Notes: generated by a model not told the origin, from the letters alone. 64,000 bases of DNA from Oceanospirillum beijerinckii DSM 7166 (GCF_000422425.1 NZ_KE383828.1:224003-288002), one strand, 5' to 3'. Counted from the stretch's first letter, positions 18,497-28,289 are shown. Numbers and translations are program-made.

Positions 18497-18505
18497 CTTA
18501 AAGTC

Positions 18506-19684
18506 CTATTTCCCCAACAACGACCGGGCGATCACTTCCTTCATAATCTCGGAAGTACCGGCATAGATGGTCTGGATACGGGCATCGACATAGAAACGGG
18601 AGATCGGGTATTCGGTGGTATAGCCATAACCGCCAAACAGCTGCAGACACTCATTGATGGTTTGGCACTGCATCTCGCTCAGCATCAATTTGAGTACAGC
18701 CGCATCGGTGGCCGTCATCTCACCACGAGAGTACTTGGCCATACATTGATCAAAATAGGCACGCCCCAGCTCCATCTGAGCTTTGACCTCGGCCAGCTTA
18801 AAGCGGGTATTTTGGAAATCAGCGATACGCTGTTTAAAGGCCTTACGTTCTTGCACGTAATTCAGAGTCAACTGCAGTGCACCTTCCATTGCACCCAAGG
18901 CCTGAGAAGCCACCCCCAAACGCTCACGGGGCAATTCTTGCATCAGATAGACAAAGCCCAGATTCTCTTCGCCTAACAGAGCGTCATGAGGTACATGCAG
19001 ATCATCAAAAAACAGTTCAGCGGTATCACTGGAGTGCTGGCCAATTTTTTTGATGCCTTTACCACGGGAAAACCCAGGTGTATTGGTATCCACTAAAAAC
19101 AGAGAAATGCCCTTAGCACCGGCTGAAGGATCGGTTTTCGCACAGACAATCACCATATCTGCCAGTAAACCGTTGGTGATAAAGATCTTGCTGCCGTTAA
19201 TCTTCCAACCGGAATCGGTGCGCTCTGCCGTGGTACGCATCGCAGCCAGGTCACTGCCCGCACCGGGCTCAGTCATTGCGATAGCCCCCAGCACAGAGCC
19301 GTCGATCATTTTGGGCAGCCAATAATCTTTCTGTTTTTCGTTACCGATATGCAGTAAATAAGGCATCACGATATTGGCGTGAATATTGTAACCTCCGCAT
19401 ACACCACCGAAGCCCTGACGGGAGAGCTCTTCAATCACCAACTGACAGATCTCAAAGCTGGCACTGGCACCACCGTACTCTTCCGGCATATCCACGCCCA
19501 GCAGACCGGCTTCACCCAAGGTATTCCACAAACTTCTGGGCACCTGACCGGCTTCTTCCCAGTGTTCAAAGTTAGGCGCGATCTCCTGCTCCAATACTCG
19601 TTGAATCATGGTTTGGAAGATCTGGTAATCCTCATCGTTTGCTTTTACATCGCTAGCCGATTGACCTGATAAATACTGACTCAT
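18506..19684 (-). CDS. Acyl-CoA dehydrogenase
   Basis: This 392-aa flavoprotein with the complete three-domain ACAD layout shows the family motifs AMTEPGAGSDLAAMRTTA (FAD/substrate loop) and LQLFGGYGYTTEYPISRFYVDARI. The catalytic base region lies in the last 30 residues (TIYAGTSEIMKEVIARSL). It oxidises acyl-CoA to trans-2-enoyl-CoA, passing electrons to ETF. It is the first gene of the leftward cluster. The 312-bp gap 19685-19996 to the divergent AraC gene should hold both promoters; I saw no clear operator in it. Confidence 0.92.
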   Translation of the reverse strand: MSQYLSGQSASDVKANDEDYQIFQTMIQRVLEQEIAPNFEHWEEAGQVPRSLWNTLGEAGLLGVDMPEEYGGASASFEICQLVIEELSRQGFGGVCGGYNIHANIVMPYLLHIGNEKQKDYWLPKMIDGSVLGAIAMTEPGAGSDLAAMRTTAERTDSGWKINGSKIFITNGLLADMVIVCAKTDPSAGAKGISLFLVDTNTPGFSRGKGIKKIGQHSSDTAELFFDDLHVPHDALLGEENLGFVYLMQELPRERLGVASQALGAMEGALQLTLNYVQERKAFKQRIADFQNTRFKLAEVKAQMELGRAYFDQCMAKYSRGEMTATDAAVLKLMLSEMQCQTINECLQLFGGYGYTTEYPISRFYVDARIQTIYAGTSEIMKEVIARSLLGK

Positions 19685-19996
19685 ATGTATTCCTGCTCTT
19701 CTTATTTTTAGTGGATCAGGTCCCGGTAAAAATTTGGCTGCAATAAACCAACCTGATCATTAAGGCCATTAAAAAGCTTTATTTACAGAGCACGAATGAC
19801 AACCGGGGTCGATTTAATTGACCAGAACGGCCAAGTCACGTTGAGGGATAGACGTTGCTTGTCGTGCTGTACTATCTTGAGAAGCACTGGCTGATTCGGT
19901 GCTGAGCAACTTGCGGGAAGAACAGAGCAATCTGTTAACACTTAGCAACGCCGACAGAATAAAAATAACAAGACAGAGAAGAGATAAGGAAGCAGG

Positions 19997-21112
19997 ATGA
20001 CTAAGGCTCATATCGCCAATCACTATATTCAAGCCTGTATCACCGGCGCAGAAACGCAAGGTTTTGAACGTAAAGACCTGCTGGAAGCCGCCAATATTCC
20101 CGAGGATTGGTTTAATCAGCCTGATAAATTGATTACCGAGGAACAGCTCAGTCAACTGATTAAAGCGGTATGGCGCTGTACCCAGGATGAGTTTATGGGA
20201 CTGGCTCACCAGAGATGTAAAAACGGCGTTTTTGCCCTGATGGCTGAACTGGCTCAACAGGCGAAAACCCTGGGTGGTATGTTAAAACAGAGCGCGCGTT
20301 TCTATGCTGCGGTATATGACGGCATTGATGTGGGCCTGGATGATAGCTCGACTCTATTTTCTCCCCCTTCTACTCGCTCATCGACAGTGCCATCCAAACC
20401 AGACGGTCAGACTCGCACTCAAGCTAATGATCCAACCAACGATCAATCCAATCAAAACAGCCCATTACTGTTTTACCGCCTGCACCTTCAGGACCAAAAC
20501 CAGGACCCCAATCACCTACTGCAGGAATTTCTACTGCTGATGTGGCAACGTTTTGGCGGCTGGTTAGTGGGTCAACAGATCCCCTTCGCCAGTACCCACT
20601 TTAACTACCCGGCTCCCCCTCACGAAAACGTCTACCGGGAGATGTTTACCGGCGAGCTTCAGCATAACCAAGCCATCAGTGGTTTTTATCTACACCCCCG
20701 TTTTCTGCAACTGCCTATCGTACGTAGCGAAAGCGAGTTAAAAGATTTTCTTAAGGAATCTCCTGCTTATATTCTGCATCGCCCGGATCTGGATGACAGT
20801 CTGCAAACCCGTATCCGTCTGATACTGCAGCAATACGATTTTGACCAGATGCCAGACCTGGATCAGATCAGCGCCCAGCTTCATCTGGCTCCCAGAACCC
20901 TACGCCGCAAGCTCAGTGACGAAGGTAGTTCACTCAGAGTAATTAAAGAGAACCTGCGCAAAGATTACGCCATAAAACTACTCGATGCCGAACATCTGAA
21001 TATCGGTGAGATCAGCCACAAGACAGGCTTCTCTGAAGCGGCTGCATTTTGTCGCGCCTTTAAACGCTGGACGGGGCTTTCACCATCGGACTGGCGCAAT
21101 AGTTATGTGTAA
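19997..21112 (+). CDS. AraC-family transcriptional regulator
   Basis: This 371-aa protein has an N-terminal Arabinose_bd/OruR-type ligand domain and a C-terminal double helix-turn-helix (LRRKLSDEGSSLRVI, then IGEISHKTGFSEAAAFCRAFKRWTGLSPSDWR). A polar insertion rich in Ser, Pro, Gln and Asn (about residues 115-155) is unlike typical members. AGGAAGCAGG lies directly before the ATG. Its divergent position next to the beta-oxidation cluster makes it the likely activator of that cluster, responding to a fatty acid or acyl-CoA; this is inferred from arrangement. Confidence 0.88.
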   Translation: MTKAHIANHYIQACITGAETQGFERKDLLEAANIPEDWFNQPDKLITEEQLSQLIKAVWRCTQDEFMGLAHQRCKNGVFALMAELAQQAKTLGGMLKQSARFYAAVYDGIDVGLDDSSTLFSPPSTRSSTVPSKPDGQTRTQANDPTNDQSNQNSPLLFYRLHLQDQNQDPNHLLQEFLLLMWQRFGGWLVGQQIPFASTHFNYPAPPHENVYREMFTGELQHNQAISGFYLHPRFLQLPIVRSESELKDFLKESPAYILHRPDLDDSLQTRIRLILQQYDFDQMPDLDQISAQLHLAPRTLRRKLSDEGSSLRVIKENLRKDYAIKLLDAEHLNIGEISHKTGFSEAAAFCRAFKRWTGLSPSDWRNSYV

Positions 21113-21314
21113 TTCTATGTAATAACCGCCCTACCCCTGACAGATATCAATGTAATTTTGCGTAATTGAAGCCGCAGTCAGGCGCTCTATATTGGGTAAT
21201 GATTTGAAAGACTCAAAGTCGTTTTAAGAATCGACCCGACAAGTTTGTGATCTGAGTGAATACACATCAATGATGAGCTTGTACCCCAATCCAAGGAAAT
21301 GATGGAGCACACAG

Positions 21315-24236
21315 ATGTCTGATAACAGCAATAAAAACACACCCAGCTGTCAGTTCTGTATAGATAATCCTGAACAAGACGTTAAAGAGATGTTTATTTC
21401 AGGTCAGGAAAAGCGTATTGCCCGGGGAGAACAACCGGCAAAACGTGCAGTATTTCGTAAAGTCCATGGCGTCGCTCATGGTGAATTTCAGATCAAAAGT
21501 GACCTGCCTGCAGAGTACAAAGTAGGTGTTTTTGGCCAGAAGGACAGTTATCCGGTCTGGGTGCGTTTTTCCAGTGATACCGCCCCCAATGCCACCGATT
21601 TAAAGGCAACCTCGGGCATAGGGATTAAGCTGTTTGGTGTTGAAGGTGAAAAACTGCTGGGCGACGGCACAACCCAGGATTTTATTCTGCAAAACAATGA
21701 TGTTTTCTTTGTCGATGATGCCCAGGCGATGTGCGAATTTACCCGCGCGGGTGTGGTAGAGGCAGACTACGACAGTTACTTGAAAACCCATGAAACAACC
21801 GCTCGCATCCTTGACGAGATGGAAAAGAAAGAAGCCAGTGTGCTGACCACGACATTCTGGAGTGCCCTGCCTTACAAACTGGGTCATAACCGTCCGGTCA
21901 AATACAAACTGGAGCCGGAACAAGAAGTCGACGGGGAACCTTTTGACAGCCCCAGCTATCTGGCGATTGATCTGACGCGACGCTTGCGCAGCAAGGAAGC
22001 CCGTTATCGCTTTATGGTGCAGTTCCAGCAGGATGGCGACCCTATTGACCAAGCTACCGTGCGCTGGGAAGGCCCTTGGGTACAATTGGCGACACTGGTA
22101 TTGCCACCTCAGGATATCACTACCCGTGGTCAGGCAGAGTACGGTGAAAATCTGGCCTTTAATCCCTGGCATGCGCTGGCGGAACATGAACCTCTGGGCA
22201 GTCTGTCTGCAGCCCGCAAGATCACTTATGCCGCCAGTGCAGAGACCCGCCATGCTGCCAATGGCATCAGCAATCAGGAACCCGGCCAGCCTCGTCCGGC
22301 ACAATTCCAAACACCTGCGCAAGACACCTGTATCGTTAAAGCGGCGATCTACCCTGGTATCGGCGTTGCCCGTGTGGGTAACAGTCCTGACGAGTTCTTT
22401 ATTGGCCCCGAAGTGGATAACCCGGCCCCAGAGGCGCCAGGTTTTTACCGTGATAGCCAGGGCGCATTAAAACGCCAGGCGGCCCGTTTCAGAATTTACG
22501 GTCTGAATGCAAAAGGCGAGATCATTAAAGAGCTGACTGCTGCGGATGCAGATATAGAGTGGAGTGTGCATCTGGCAAACCAAAAATCAGCCTGGTACGA
22601 ATTCCAGCTGGCTCTGGATATTCCTGAGGCTAAAGATGCGCCACCCAGCCTGCGCCGCAACGCTTTAATCTCAGATCGTCGGAGTTTGGTAATAGACCCT
22701 GGTTCTCGCAGTATTTCTGGGCTGAACAAAAGCGGCGACGACTACCGTTTTAATACCGATTATTTTATGGATATGCCAGAGCCTGTGGATCTGGGTGAAA
22801 TACGTACCGATGAACAGGGCCGACTGCTGGTACTGGGGGGCTTTGGCAAATCAGCTTCCTATGACAAATCCCCTGCCATCACGTTTGGTAATAATCAGGG
22901 TTGGCACGACGATACCTCAGATGGTCCGGTGACCGCAAAAGTCCACTATGAGGGTGTCGATCTGACCGTTGACCCGGCCTGGATTGTCGTTGCGCCACCC
23001 AACTATGGCCCTCAGTTGAAATCTGTACGCACCATGTGGGATCTCATGCGTGACATTGCTATCCAAAACAAGATGATAGCTTGCCCCGCCCGACCATCAT
23101 TCACCAAAGATATTCTGCCTATCTTCCAGCGTATGACCGATCTGCAATGGGTGAATGCCGGTTTTGCCTCCAGCTTTGGTTGGCAAGGACCGTTTAACTT
23201 TGAAGAACCACAGTGGTTAAAACGTATGTCCAGCCTGGATGCCAGCTATCGGGGCTTACGTCGCACCCTGTATCAACAGTTCAGGAAATATGACCGTGAT
23301 GGCATATCCCCGATTCCCTGGCCGTACCTGTATGGCGACGCCATGAACTTACCACCGGTATCACCGCGTCAGCACTCTGTTCTGACGGATACCCAGATGT
23401 CGATGCTGGAACAGTGGGCCAACGGTGACTTTATTGATGATTACGATCCAGATGCGGCTCCAATCACTGACCTGGAGAATCTCGAACCGGCAGAACAAGC
23501 CGCTATGCTGGATAAAGCCTCGCTGGACTTCTGTCTGGCTGACGCCTTTCACCCAGGCTGTGAAATGACCTGGCCGGTGCGCGATTCCCGTATGTATATG
23601 TCAGCATTTCGCTTTAAACATCCAAAACATGCGAATTGGAAAGAGCCTAACTATGGCCCTCAGTTAAACGGGGATGTGCTCAGTCTGCCCAGTGGTCCAT
23701 TATCAGCCGGTCAACTACCCGGTGGTATCACCCGTTGGATGGCCGTGCCTTGGCAAACAGATACCGCCAGCTGTCGCTCTGGTTACGACAAGGAATTTGA
23801 TCCTTATATTCCTTCATTCTGGCCAGCACGTGTGCCGAACCAGGTGATGACCAAAGAAGCCTACGACGTTGTGATTGATGAAAGTCAGCCACTGGAAAAA
23901 CGTAAGCAGGCGTTCAGTCAGCGGGCTGATTGGGATTATCCTCTCAATACAGACAAGAGCTATACCTATCAGATCAATCAAATGATTGCGCATTTCGATC
24001 AGATGGGTGTTGTTGAGGTACGCGAGGGACCAAGAGACAGTTCAGGCTTCCCATCCTATGTCCAGGTTTCCGATCGAAATGCCCTGATTACACCACCGAT
24101 AGGAGAACGCAGAGGGGATCAGGAAGATGAAGCTTGCCATCCTCTGTCTCATGGCCTGGACCTGCTTGACGAGCTGATGGAATCCATCTCGGATCTCAGC
24201 CAGATCGACAAAGTCCACCGCCTGGACAGAAAGTAG
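21315..24236 (+). CDS. Fusion of catalase-like heme domain with LodA-like CTQ amine/amino-acid oxidase
   Basis: This 973-aa protein has two recognisable halves. Residues about 30-325 look like a heme catalase-family domain: distal His51 in RKVHGVAHGEF, VRFSS, QNNDVFFVDD (Asn127/128), FNPW, and a proximal ligand pattern R301-K-I-T-Y305. From about 339 the sequence is LodA/GoxA-like (AAIYPGIGVARVGNSPDEFF). The residues that form cysteine tryptophylquinone are present: Cys749 in FHPGCEMTWP and Trp813 in MAVPWQTDTASC, 64 apart, as in LodA. LodA enzymes oxidise lysine, glycine or similar amines and release H2O2, so the fused catalase domain could remove or use that H2O2. GGAG lies 7 nt before the ATG. 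There is no classical signal peptide. The next gene is the LodB-like maturation flavoprotein. The fusion itself is the odd feature. Confidence 0.85.
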   Translation: MSDNSNKNTPSCQFCIDNPEQDVKEMFISGQEKRIARGEQPAKRAVFRKVHGVAHGEFQIKSDLPAEYKVGVFGQKDSYPVWVRFSSDTAPNATDLKATSGIGIKLFGVEGEKLLGDGTTQDFILQNNDVFFVDDAQAMCEFTRAGVVEADYDSYLKTHETTARILDEMEKKEASVLTTTFWSALPYKLGHNRPVKYKLEPEQEVDGEPFDSPSYLAIDLTRRLRSKEARYRFMVQFQQDGDPIDQATVRWEGPWVQLATLVLPPQDITTRGQAEYGENLAFNPWHALAEHEPLGSLSAARKITYAASAETRHAANGISNQEPGQPRPAQFQTPAQDTCIVKAAIYPGIGVARVGNSPDEFFIGPEVDNPAPEAPGFYRDSQGALKRQAARFRIYGLNAKGEIIKELTAADADIEWSVHLANQKSAWYEFQLALDIPEAKDAPPSLRRNALISDRRSLVIDPGSRSISGLNKSGDDYRFNTDYFMDMPEPVDLGEIRTDEQGRLLVLGGFGKSASYDKSPAITFGNNQGWHDDTSDGPVTAKVHYEGVDLTVDPAWIVVAPPNYGPQLKSVRTMWDLMRDIAIQNKMIACPARPSFTKDILPIFQRMTDLQWVNAGFASSFGWQGPFNFEEPQWLKRMSSLDASYRGLRRTLYQQFRKYDRDGISPIPWPYLYGDAMNLPPVSPRQHSVLTDTQMSMLEQWANGDFIDDYDPDAAPITDLENLEPAEQAAMLDKASLDFCLADAFHPGCEMTWPVRDSRMYMSAFRFKHPKHANWKEPNYGPQLNGDVLSLPSGPLSAGQLPGGITRWMAVPWQTDTASCRSGYDKEFDPYIPSFWPARVPNQVMTKEAYDVVIDESQPLEKRKQAFSQRADWDYPLNTDKSYTYQINQMIAHFDQMGVVEVREGPRDSSGFPSYVQVSDRNALITPPIGERRGDQEDEACHPLSHGLDLLDELMESISDLSQIDKVHRLDRK

Positions 24237-24251
24237 GCCTGGAAGACGATC

Positions 24252-25395
24252 ATGACAGCGCCTTTAAACGCAACACCCATAGAAGAAGGGCCTGTCCGGC
24301 CCTCGGCGCACTTTGATGTGCTGATTGCCGGTGCAGGTCCTGCGGGTTGCAGCGCTGCTATCACTTTAGCCCCCCGTTACCGGGTGGCTTTAGTGGATCG
24401 CAGTGATCAGCAGACCTTTCGTATCGGTGAATCACTCTGCCCTGCGGGGCGTCGCTTGCTGACTAAGATGGATCTATGGCAAGACTTCCTGCGCCAAGGG
24501 CATCAGGCCTGCTATGGCAACCGTTCCATCTGGGGCAGTGACGGTGTTCAGGAAACTGATTTCCTACGCGACCCGGATGGTAACGGCTGGCATCTGGATC
24601 GAGCCCGTTTTGATTTCTGGCTACGGAATCACGCCGTTGCCAAAGGTAGTCAACTATACAGCCCCCTATACCGTCAGTGATGTGAAATATCAGGATGACG
24701 TTTGGCATGTGTTGTTAAAGTCCGCGGATGACGAAATCACTGTTACTGCAAAGCTCCTGATTGACGCCGCCGGGCGTGCCTGCCCTATCGCCCGAAAACT
24801 GGGAGCCAAACGAACAGCAACCGATAAGTTGGTTTGTGGTTATCTGGTTGGCCGTGAAGTCCCCCAATCCACCGATGCCGGTTTTAGCTATATTGAAGCC
24901 AGCCCGGAAGGCTGGTGGTACAGCGCACCTATTCCTGATGATCGTCGAATTCTGGCCTTTTTTACTGATACCGGACTACCGGCTACCCAGTGGGCACTCA
25001 ATCCCGAGGGGTTGATACAACATGCTTATAAGCAGGCATCGTTAGCGGCATTACTGGATCGTTGCCAGTTCCAGGCAACTGAAGAGTCCGGTTATCACGC
25101 TGCGCATACCTCAACTCTGGATACCAAATACGGAAACCAGTGGCTGGCCACCGGTGACGCTGCGATGAGTCTTGACCCACTGAGCTCGCAAGGTATCTTC
25201 AACGGTCTTTATACCGGCTTATACGCAGCCCTGAACGCTGACAAGTGGTTTTCCGGTCAGATCACGGACTTTAGAGACTATAACCAACAATTGGACAACA
25301 TTGAAACAGCCTACCGACAGCACTACGACGAGTGGTATGGACTCCAGAGACGCTGGCAGGATCAGCCCTTCTGGAGTGCGAGACACAAACGCTAA
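24252..25395 (+). pseudogene. LodB-like FAD-dependent maturation protein, frameshifted
   Basis: The first frame (24252-24680) has the dinucleotide fold VLIAGAGPAGCSAA and FRIGESLCPAGRRLL; the +1 frame then carries the rest (VSDVKYQDDVW, IDAAGRACPIARKLGA, GDAAMSLDPLSSQGIFNGL) to 25395. Removing one C from the C5 run at 24662-24666 joins the two parts into one protein of about 380 aa with the size and motifs of LodB, a tryptophan-halogenase-like flavoprotein needed to form the CTQ cofactor of LodA. It follows the LodA-like gene by 15 bp. Either this allele is broken, leaving the oxidase unmatured, or the homopolymer was misread. Confidence 0.82.
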
Positions 25396-25613
25396 GCACT
25401 GATATTTGTTATGCACTGATAAATGATCCAGGCGGCAGAGGCCCTGCTTCTGCCCGGCCTGACATCAGTACCGTCACCAGCAACCTCAACTAATACCTCA
25501 ACCTACACCTCAAATAGCCCCCTGCAGTACACCCATACCTAAACTCAAGGCTTGCTTGCATATGACCAGATCAGTCTGCTCTTATTTTTTCTATTTCGCC
25601 ATCAATTAATAAT

Positions 25614-25632
25614 GCAAATGATAATGCTTCTC
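25614..25632. promoter_or_regulatory. Candidate Fur box
   Basis: GCAAATGATAATGCTTCTC matches 14 of 19 positions of the classical GATAATGATAATCATTATC Fur site by my count. It lies 90 bp before the DUF4856 gene in an AT-rich promoter region. The rest of the gap 25396-25706 shows no other signal. Confidence 0.55.
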
Positions 25633-25721
25633 TATAGATTTATACTTAACCGTGTGATAAATTTATTTTCAGTCGTTAACTGATTGTTAATAAGCACTTT
25701 TTTATATTGAGAGGCTTAACT

Positions 25722-27122
25722 GTGAAATTAAAACTGATTGTGACTTCCGTTGCTCTGGCATCCGCAATGAACGCTTTTGCGGCTCAAGATTACGCAAACT
25801 TCCCCGTAACCGTTAAAGATTATGATGGCAGTGCTAAAGACTCGGTGGCCTATACCGGTCAGGCGGCCCGTCAGGTTCTGCACACCTCTCTGAAAACTCT
25901 GTCCAAGCAGGGTAACGGCGAGCCAAACGCTCAGCTGAAAGCTAAAATGCTAACCTACTTCGACGGTAAGCACTCTGGCCGTGACATTCTGTCCCCGGTA
26001 TCTAAAAGCGGCTTCGTGGTCACACCAGATCAGGTGGATAAACTGTCTGGTGATAAGAATCTGGCAGGTAAAACCTATAAAGGTACGGTTGCCGGATGGC
26101 CTGGTAACATGAAGGGACCAGAAATGGTTCGCTTTATGATCGACAAAGCCTCCTCCGCAAACAAAGGCTTTGATCCACTGACCGGTTACGATTACACCCA
26201 GTTAATCTCCAAGTTCCTAATGGGTGCAGTATTCTACAATCAGGCCGTAGACAACTATTTGGATGAGCAGCTAGATGCTGACAAAAAGCCAAACAACAAG
26301 CCTTACAAAGACGGTGCTAAATACACCGGTAAAGAGCATGTTTGGGATGAAGCATTCGGTTACTTCGGTGCTCCGGCTAACACGCTGAGCCTGACTGCGG
26401 AAGATGTATATAACATCGCTAAACAGAAGCCTGAAGCCTTCAACAAAGCCGATGCTAACAACGATGGTAAAGTCTCTCTGTACAACGAGATGACCTACGC
26501 CCACGCTTACTACGCAGCAGGCTTCGATAAAGGCGGTAAGACCAACTACCTGCACACCATCACTCAAGCATTTGTTGACGGTCGTCAGCTGATCACTGAT
26601 GCCGATGGTGAAGCGCTGAGTAACATGGAGCGCCTGCAGCTGAAAGGTTACGCAGAGATCATCGAAAAGAATTGGGAAAAAGTAATCGCTGAAGCCGTAT
26701 TTAAGTATGCGGGCTCTACCTACAAGGATCTGGGCAAGCTGCACCAACTGATCGAAGCCAATAACGACAACATCGACAAAGAATACCGTACATACGCTAA
26801 GCACTGGGGTGAGCTGAAAGGCTTCGCACTGGCGCTGCAAACCGGTAAAAACAATTTGGGTGAAACGGCAGATAAGCTGAATAAGCTGATCGGTTTCGGC
26901 CCTATTCTGCTGGGCGGTACTCAGGTGGTCGGTATTGATGGCAACAATGATTTTATTCAGTCTTACTCCATGAACTTCGAACAATACCAACTGAATATGC
27001 TGAAAGTTCAGCAGCTGATGATTGATGAGTTTGGCGTTAAAGCTCGTAACAAAGATGTGCTGTCAGATATGAGCGGCCTGGCTGACAAGCTGAGTTCTGG
27101 CGTTGCGGTTGAAAACGACTAA
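25722..27122 (+). CDS. DUF4856 (imelysin-related) exported protein, probably iron-regulated
   Basis: This protein has a signal peptide (KLIVTSVALASAMNAFA, then AQ) and resembles DUF4856 proteins, which are often found with imelysin-like iron-uptake components. A calcium-loop-like stretch ADANNDGKVSLYNE is visible near the middle. The GTG at 25722 is preferred, with GAGAGG 7 nt upstream; an upstream TTG (25707) would put five residues before the signal peptide. A Fur-box candidate lies in the promoter and a terminator follows. Codon use is unusually biased (GGT, AAA, CTG, GAC), suggesting high expression. The molecular function of the family is not established. Confidence 0.8.
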   Translation: MKLKLIVTSVALASAMNAFAAQDYANFPVTVKDYDGSAKDSVAYTGQAARQVLHTSLKTLSKQGNGEPNAQLKAKMLTYFDGKHSGRDILSPVSKSGFVVTPDQVDKLSGDKNLAGKTYKGTVAGWPGNMKGPEMVRFMIDKASSANKGFDPLTGYDYTQLISKFLMGAVFYNQAVDNYLDEQLDADKKPNNKPYKDGAKYTGKEHVWDEAFGYFGAPANTLSLTAEDVYNIAKQKPEAFNKADANNDGKVSLYNEMTYAHAYYAAGFDKGGKTNYLHTITQAFVDGRQLITDADGEALSNMERLQLKGYAEIIEKNWEKVIAEAVFKYAGSTYKDLGKLHQLIEANNDNIDKEYRTYAKHWGELKGFALALQTGKNNLGETADKLNKLIGFGPILLGGTQVVGIDGNNDFIQSYSMNFEQYQLNMLKVQQLMIDEFGVKARNKDVLSDMSGLADKLSSGVAVEND

Positions 27123-27144
27123 TCGTCTTTCACAACAGTCTCCG

Positions 27145-27176
27145 ATTCAAGCAGCCCCTAATTCAAGCAGCCCCTA
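27145..27176. repeat. Perfect 16-bp tandem duplication
   Basis: ATTCAAGCAGCCCCTA occurs twice without a gap (27145-27160 and 27161-27176); the second copy forms the left arm of the following terminator. Confidence 0.9.
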
Positions 27177-27199
27177 TGGCAACATAGCGGCTGCTTTTT
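27167..27199 (+). terminator. Rho-independent terminator after the DUF4856 gene
   Basis: A 12-bp stem GCAGCCCCTATG / CATAGCGGCTGC with a GCAA tetraloop and one C-C mismatch is followed by five Ts. Confidence 0.88.
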
Positions 27200-27217
27200 G
27201 CTATCAGGATCTTAGTT

Positions 27218-28213
27218 TTGTTAGAAACATACCTTACAGACTTTTTGCAAAACCTTTCTGAAACCTTTACCAGCCCTAAAAAGCGGGTCTTTATCGGCTA
27301 CCTGTTGTCAGGCTTTGCATTGGGCATGGCTTGGCTGTACTGGCGTAAAAAACAATCGCTAAAAGAAAGTTGGCAGAGATGTTTTGCAAAAGAGATCTGG
27401 TGGTCCCCTTCGTCACGAGCCGATTATCAGGTGTTGCTGCTTAACAAGCTCACCTTTCTGTTTTTGGCCCCACTACTGTTAACTCAAATGACAGTGGCCA
27501 GCTGGCTATTTCAAACCCTGTATGAAGTGATCGGCCATAGGCCAATTTTTGGCAGTGACTGGCCCACAGGCTCTATCCCTCTACTCTTTACCCTGTGTTA
27601 TTTACTACTGGATGACTTCTTTCGTTATTACCTGCATAAGCTGCTGCATGAAGTACCGGCCCTGTGGGCTTTCCATAAGGTGCATCACTCGGCTCGTACC
27701 ATGACGCCACTGACAGTATTTCGTGCCCATCCGGTAGAAGGCGTGTTGTTCTCCCTGCGCACCGCCATCGTACAAGCGATCAGCATTGCCGGCTTTGTCT
27801 TCTTCTTCGGTCCTCAGGCCGATTTAGTCACCGTTTGGGGAGCCAGTATTTTTGCATTCTTGTTTAATCTGACTGGCTCAAACCTGCGTCATAGCCACGT
27901 TAATATTGCCTACTGGCCAAAGCTGGAGAAGTTTTTGATCTCGCCAGCCATGCATCAAATCCATCACTCTACCGACCCGAAACACTTCGATAAAAATTAC
28001 GGCGTCATTTTGGCTGTCTGGGACCGATGGGGTGGCACTCTGGTTCACGGTCACGAATCTGAGGGTATCAGTTATGGTCTGTCACGCAAGATCAGAGCCG
28101 ACGAACATAGTCTGAAAAGCTTGTATCTGTTGCCTTTTAAGGAATCAGCCAGCGCTGTGCTTAAAAGCCTGTCTCAACGCAGGCCGTTTAAGAGATTTCA
28201 GCAAAACACCTAA
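27218..28213 (+). CDS. Fatty acid hydroxylase / sterol desaturase family membrane protein
   Basis: This 331-aa membrane-bound di-iron protein shows the histidine clusters of the family: HKLLHE, HKVHHS, HSHVN and MHQIHHSTDPKHFDKNYG. Hydrophobic segments lie at about 25-42, 85-110 and around 185-230. Members hydroxylate or desaturate lipids (fatty acids, sterols, carotenoids); the substrate is not evident. It starts with TTG, preceded by AGGA at a good distance, immediately after the preceding terminator, so its promoter is probably inside or just after that gap. Confidence 0.85.
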   Translation: MLETYLTDFLQNLSETFTSPKKRVFIGYLLSGFALGMAWLYWRKKQSLKESWQRCFAKEIWWSPSSRADYQVLLLNKLTFLFLAPLLLTQMTVASWLFQTLYEVIGHRPIFGSDWPTGSIPLLFTLCYLLLDDFFRYYLHKLLHEVPALWAFHKVHHSARTMTPLTVFRAHPVEGVLFSLRTAIVQAISIAGFVFFFGPQADLVTVWGASIFAFLFNLTGSNLRHSHVNIAYWPKLEKFLISPAMHQIHHSTDPKHFDKNYGVILAVWDRWGGTLVHGHESEGISYGLSRKIRADEHSLKSLYLLPFKESASAVLKSLSQRRPFKRFQQNT

Positions 28214-28289
28214 GCGCTAATGAGGGAAATACGATGGCGCTACAAACAGATGGCGCTGATACCGACAGGATATGTCTAATGCCTGGCTC

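Noticed and set aside
21600-22322. 240-codon frame on the minus strand
   Set aside because: Opposite the catalase-LodA gene; no recognisable motif and no ribosome site.
26271-26990. 239-codon frame on the minus strand
   Set aside because: Mirror of the strongly codon-biased DUF4856 gene, which creates long open shadows.
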